NCBI GenBank assembly: GCA_949286445.1
Contig: CASECL010000114.1
Location: 1-13,897, forward strand
Length of the DNA stretch: 13,897 nucleotides
Direction: 5' to 3'
Source: an uncultured bacterium
Lineage (GTDB): Bacteria > Verrucomicrobiota > Lentisphaeria > Victivallales > Victivallaceae
In this document: one piece after another, positions 13,746 through 13,897 of the stretch
Numbering within the stretch: the first letter of the stretch is position 1
How the letters are laid out: every line of letters begins with the position of its first letter
Program-made: the position numbers and the translations under genes
The notes under the pieces: model-generated
What the model was told of the DNA's origin: nothing
Database searches by the model: none
What the model saw: only the letters and a program-made list of their open reading frames with translations

Positions 13746-13897
13746 TTGATTTTTTCAAGAAGTTTAGTAGATTGTTTAGTAAATTTGTTTAGTGTCTGTA
13801 TCGGGCAAGGCCGCCGCGGCAGCGGTGAAAAAAGGGTAAATCCGGCGGTGGCGGCTGGGAGTTCTCTGAGAGTTCCGGGGGCGTGCCGGAAACGGAA
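13746..13897 (+). CDS. Possible 5' end of a divergent gene running off the right edge (doubtful)
   Basis: A + strand frame is open from TTG 13746 (in-frame stop TAA at 13743-13745) to the window end, with another TTG at 13785. It reads LFSVCIGQGRRGSGEKR and then VNPAVAAGSSLRVPGACRK. The last 97 bases are much richer in G+C than the AT-rich stretch just before them. I see no ATG and no clear ribosome site. Basic leaders of this sort precede prepilin-type N-terminal motifs (FTLIELLVV) in some Lentisphaerota proteins as I remember them, but the motif itself is not in the window. A competing minus-strand frame (stop at 13791-13789) would be the tail of a gene lying further right. Confidence 0.25.
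   Translation, partial: MIFSRSLVDCLVNLFSVCIGQGRRGSGEKRVNPAVAAGSSLRVPGACRKR
13762..13793 (+). repeat. Three GTTTAGT direct repeats upstream of the LacI promoter
   Basis: GTTTAGT occurs at 13762-13768, 13774-13780 and 13787-13793, spaced 12 and 13 bp, a little over one helical turn. The middle copy extends to TTTAGTAAA, which is self-complementary around a central G. They lie 35-66 bp upstream of the -35 box, a position that suits an activator or a looping repressor. A related GATTGTTT occurs at 12653-12660, ahead of the giant gene. Confidence 0.5.

Noticed and set aside
13660..13758. N-terminal extension giving a 356-residue LacI-type protein
   Set aside because: The extension contains the TTGGCA/TATAAT promoter, and LacI proteins normally begin a few residues before the helix-turn-helix, as the 13659 start does.

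Overview
The window reads as a chromosomal segment of a Gram-negative-type heterotroph at roughly 50% G+C. It joins a housekeeping block to a glycan-degradation block. The large signal-peptide-bearing lyase-like proteins, a LacI-type regulator, a GH43 enzyme and a possible prepilin-like leader at the right edge resemble Lentisphaerota (Victivallales-like) or related PVC bacteria. No rRNA or marker phylogeny is visible, so this assignment is tentative.

Left part, + strand, 1-3794: a housekeeping run of electron-transfer flavoprotein alpha subunit (etfA, 5' truncated), a 571-residue acyl-CoA dehydrogenase, RNA polymerase omega (rpoZ) and N5-CAIR mutase (purE). The gaps are short (23 nt, 59 nt with a perfect hairpin, and an 8-nt overlap). 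The run closes with a strong intrinsic terminator at 3761-3794. The 230-nt purE tail holds a doubtful 56-codon cysteine-rich ORF.

Middle part, + strand, 3796-6094: a near-consensus promoter directly after that terminator carries a perfect inverted repeat between its -35 and -10 boxes. It drives a leaderless GH43-type five-bladed-propeller glycosidase with a C-terminal F5/8C-like domain. Next comes ppiB, a cytoplasmic cyclophilin with its own promoter (5451-5479), then a terminator at 6047-6094.

Right part, - strand, 13727-6193: a near-consensus promoter reads into a LacI-family regulator (start set at 13659 because the promoter lies inside the longer reading frame). It is followed by a 1,332-residue secreted protein with a lyase-like core and two FN3 domains, then a 760-residue secreted heparinase II/III-like protein. 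No terminator separates these three genes, and a strong one closes the set at 6237-6193. I read this as a small regulated polysaccharide-degradation locus: two exported lyase-like enzymes would attack an unknown, probably uronic-acid-containing glycan, and the cytoplasmic GH43 could finish imported oligosaccharides. The substrate is not determinable here. Upstream of the regulator are three GTTTAGT repeats. A divergent + strand frame there runs off the right edge.

No tRNA, rRNA, CRISPR array, insertion sequence or phage gene was found.
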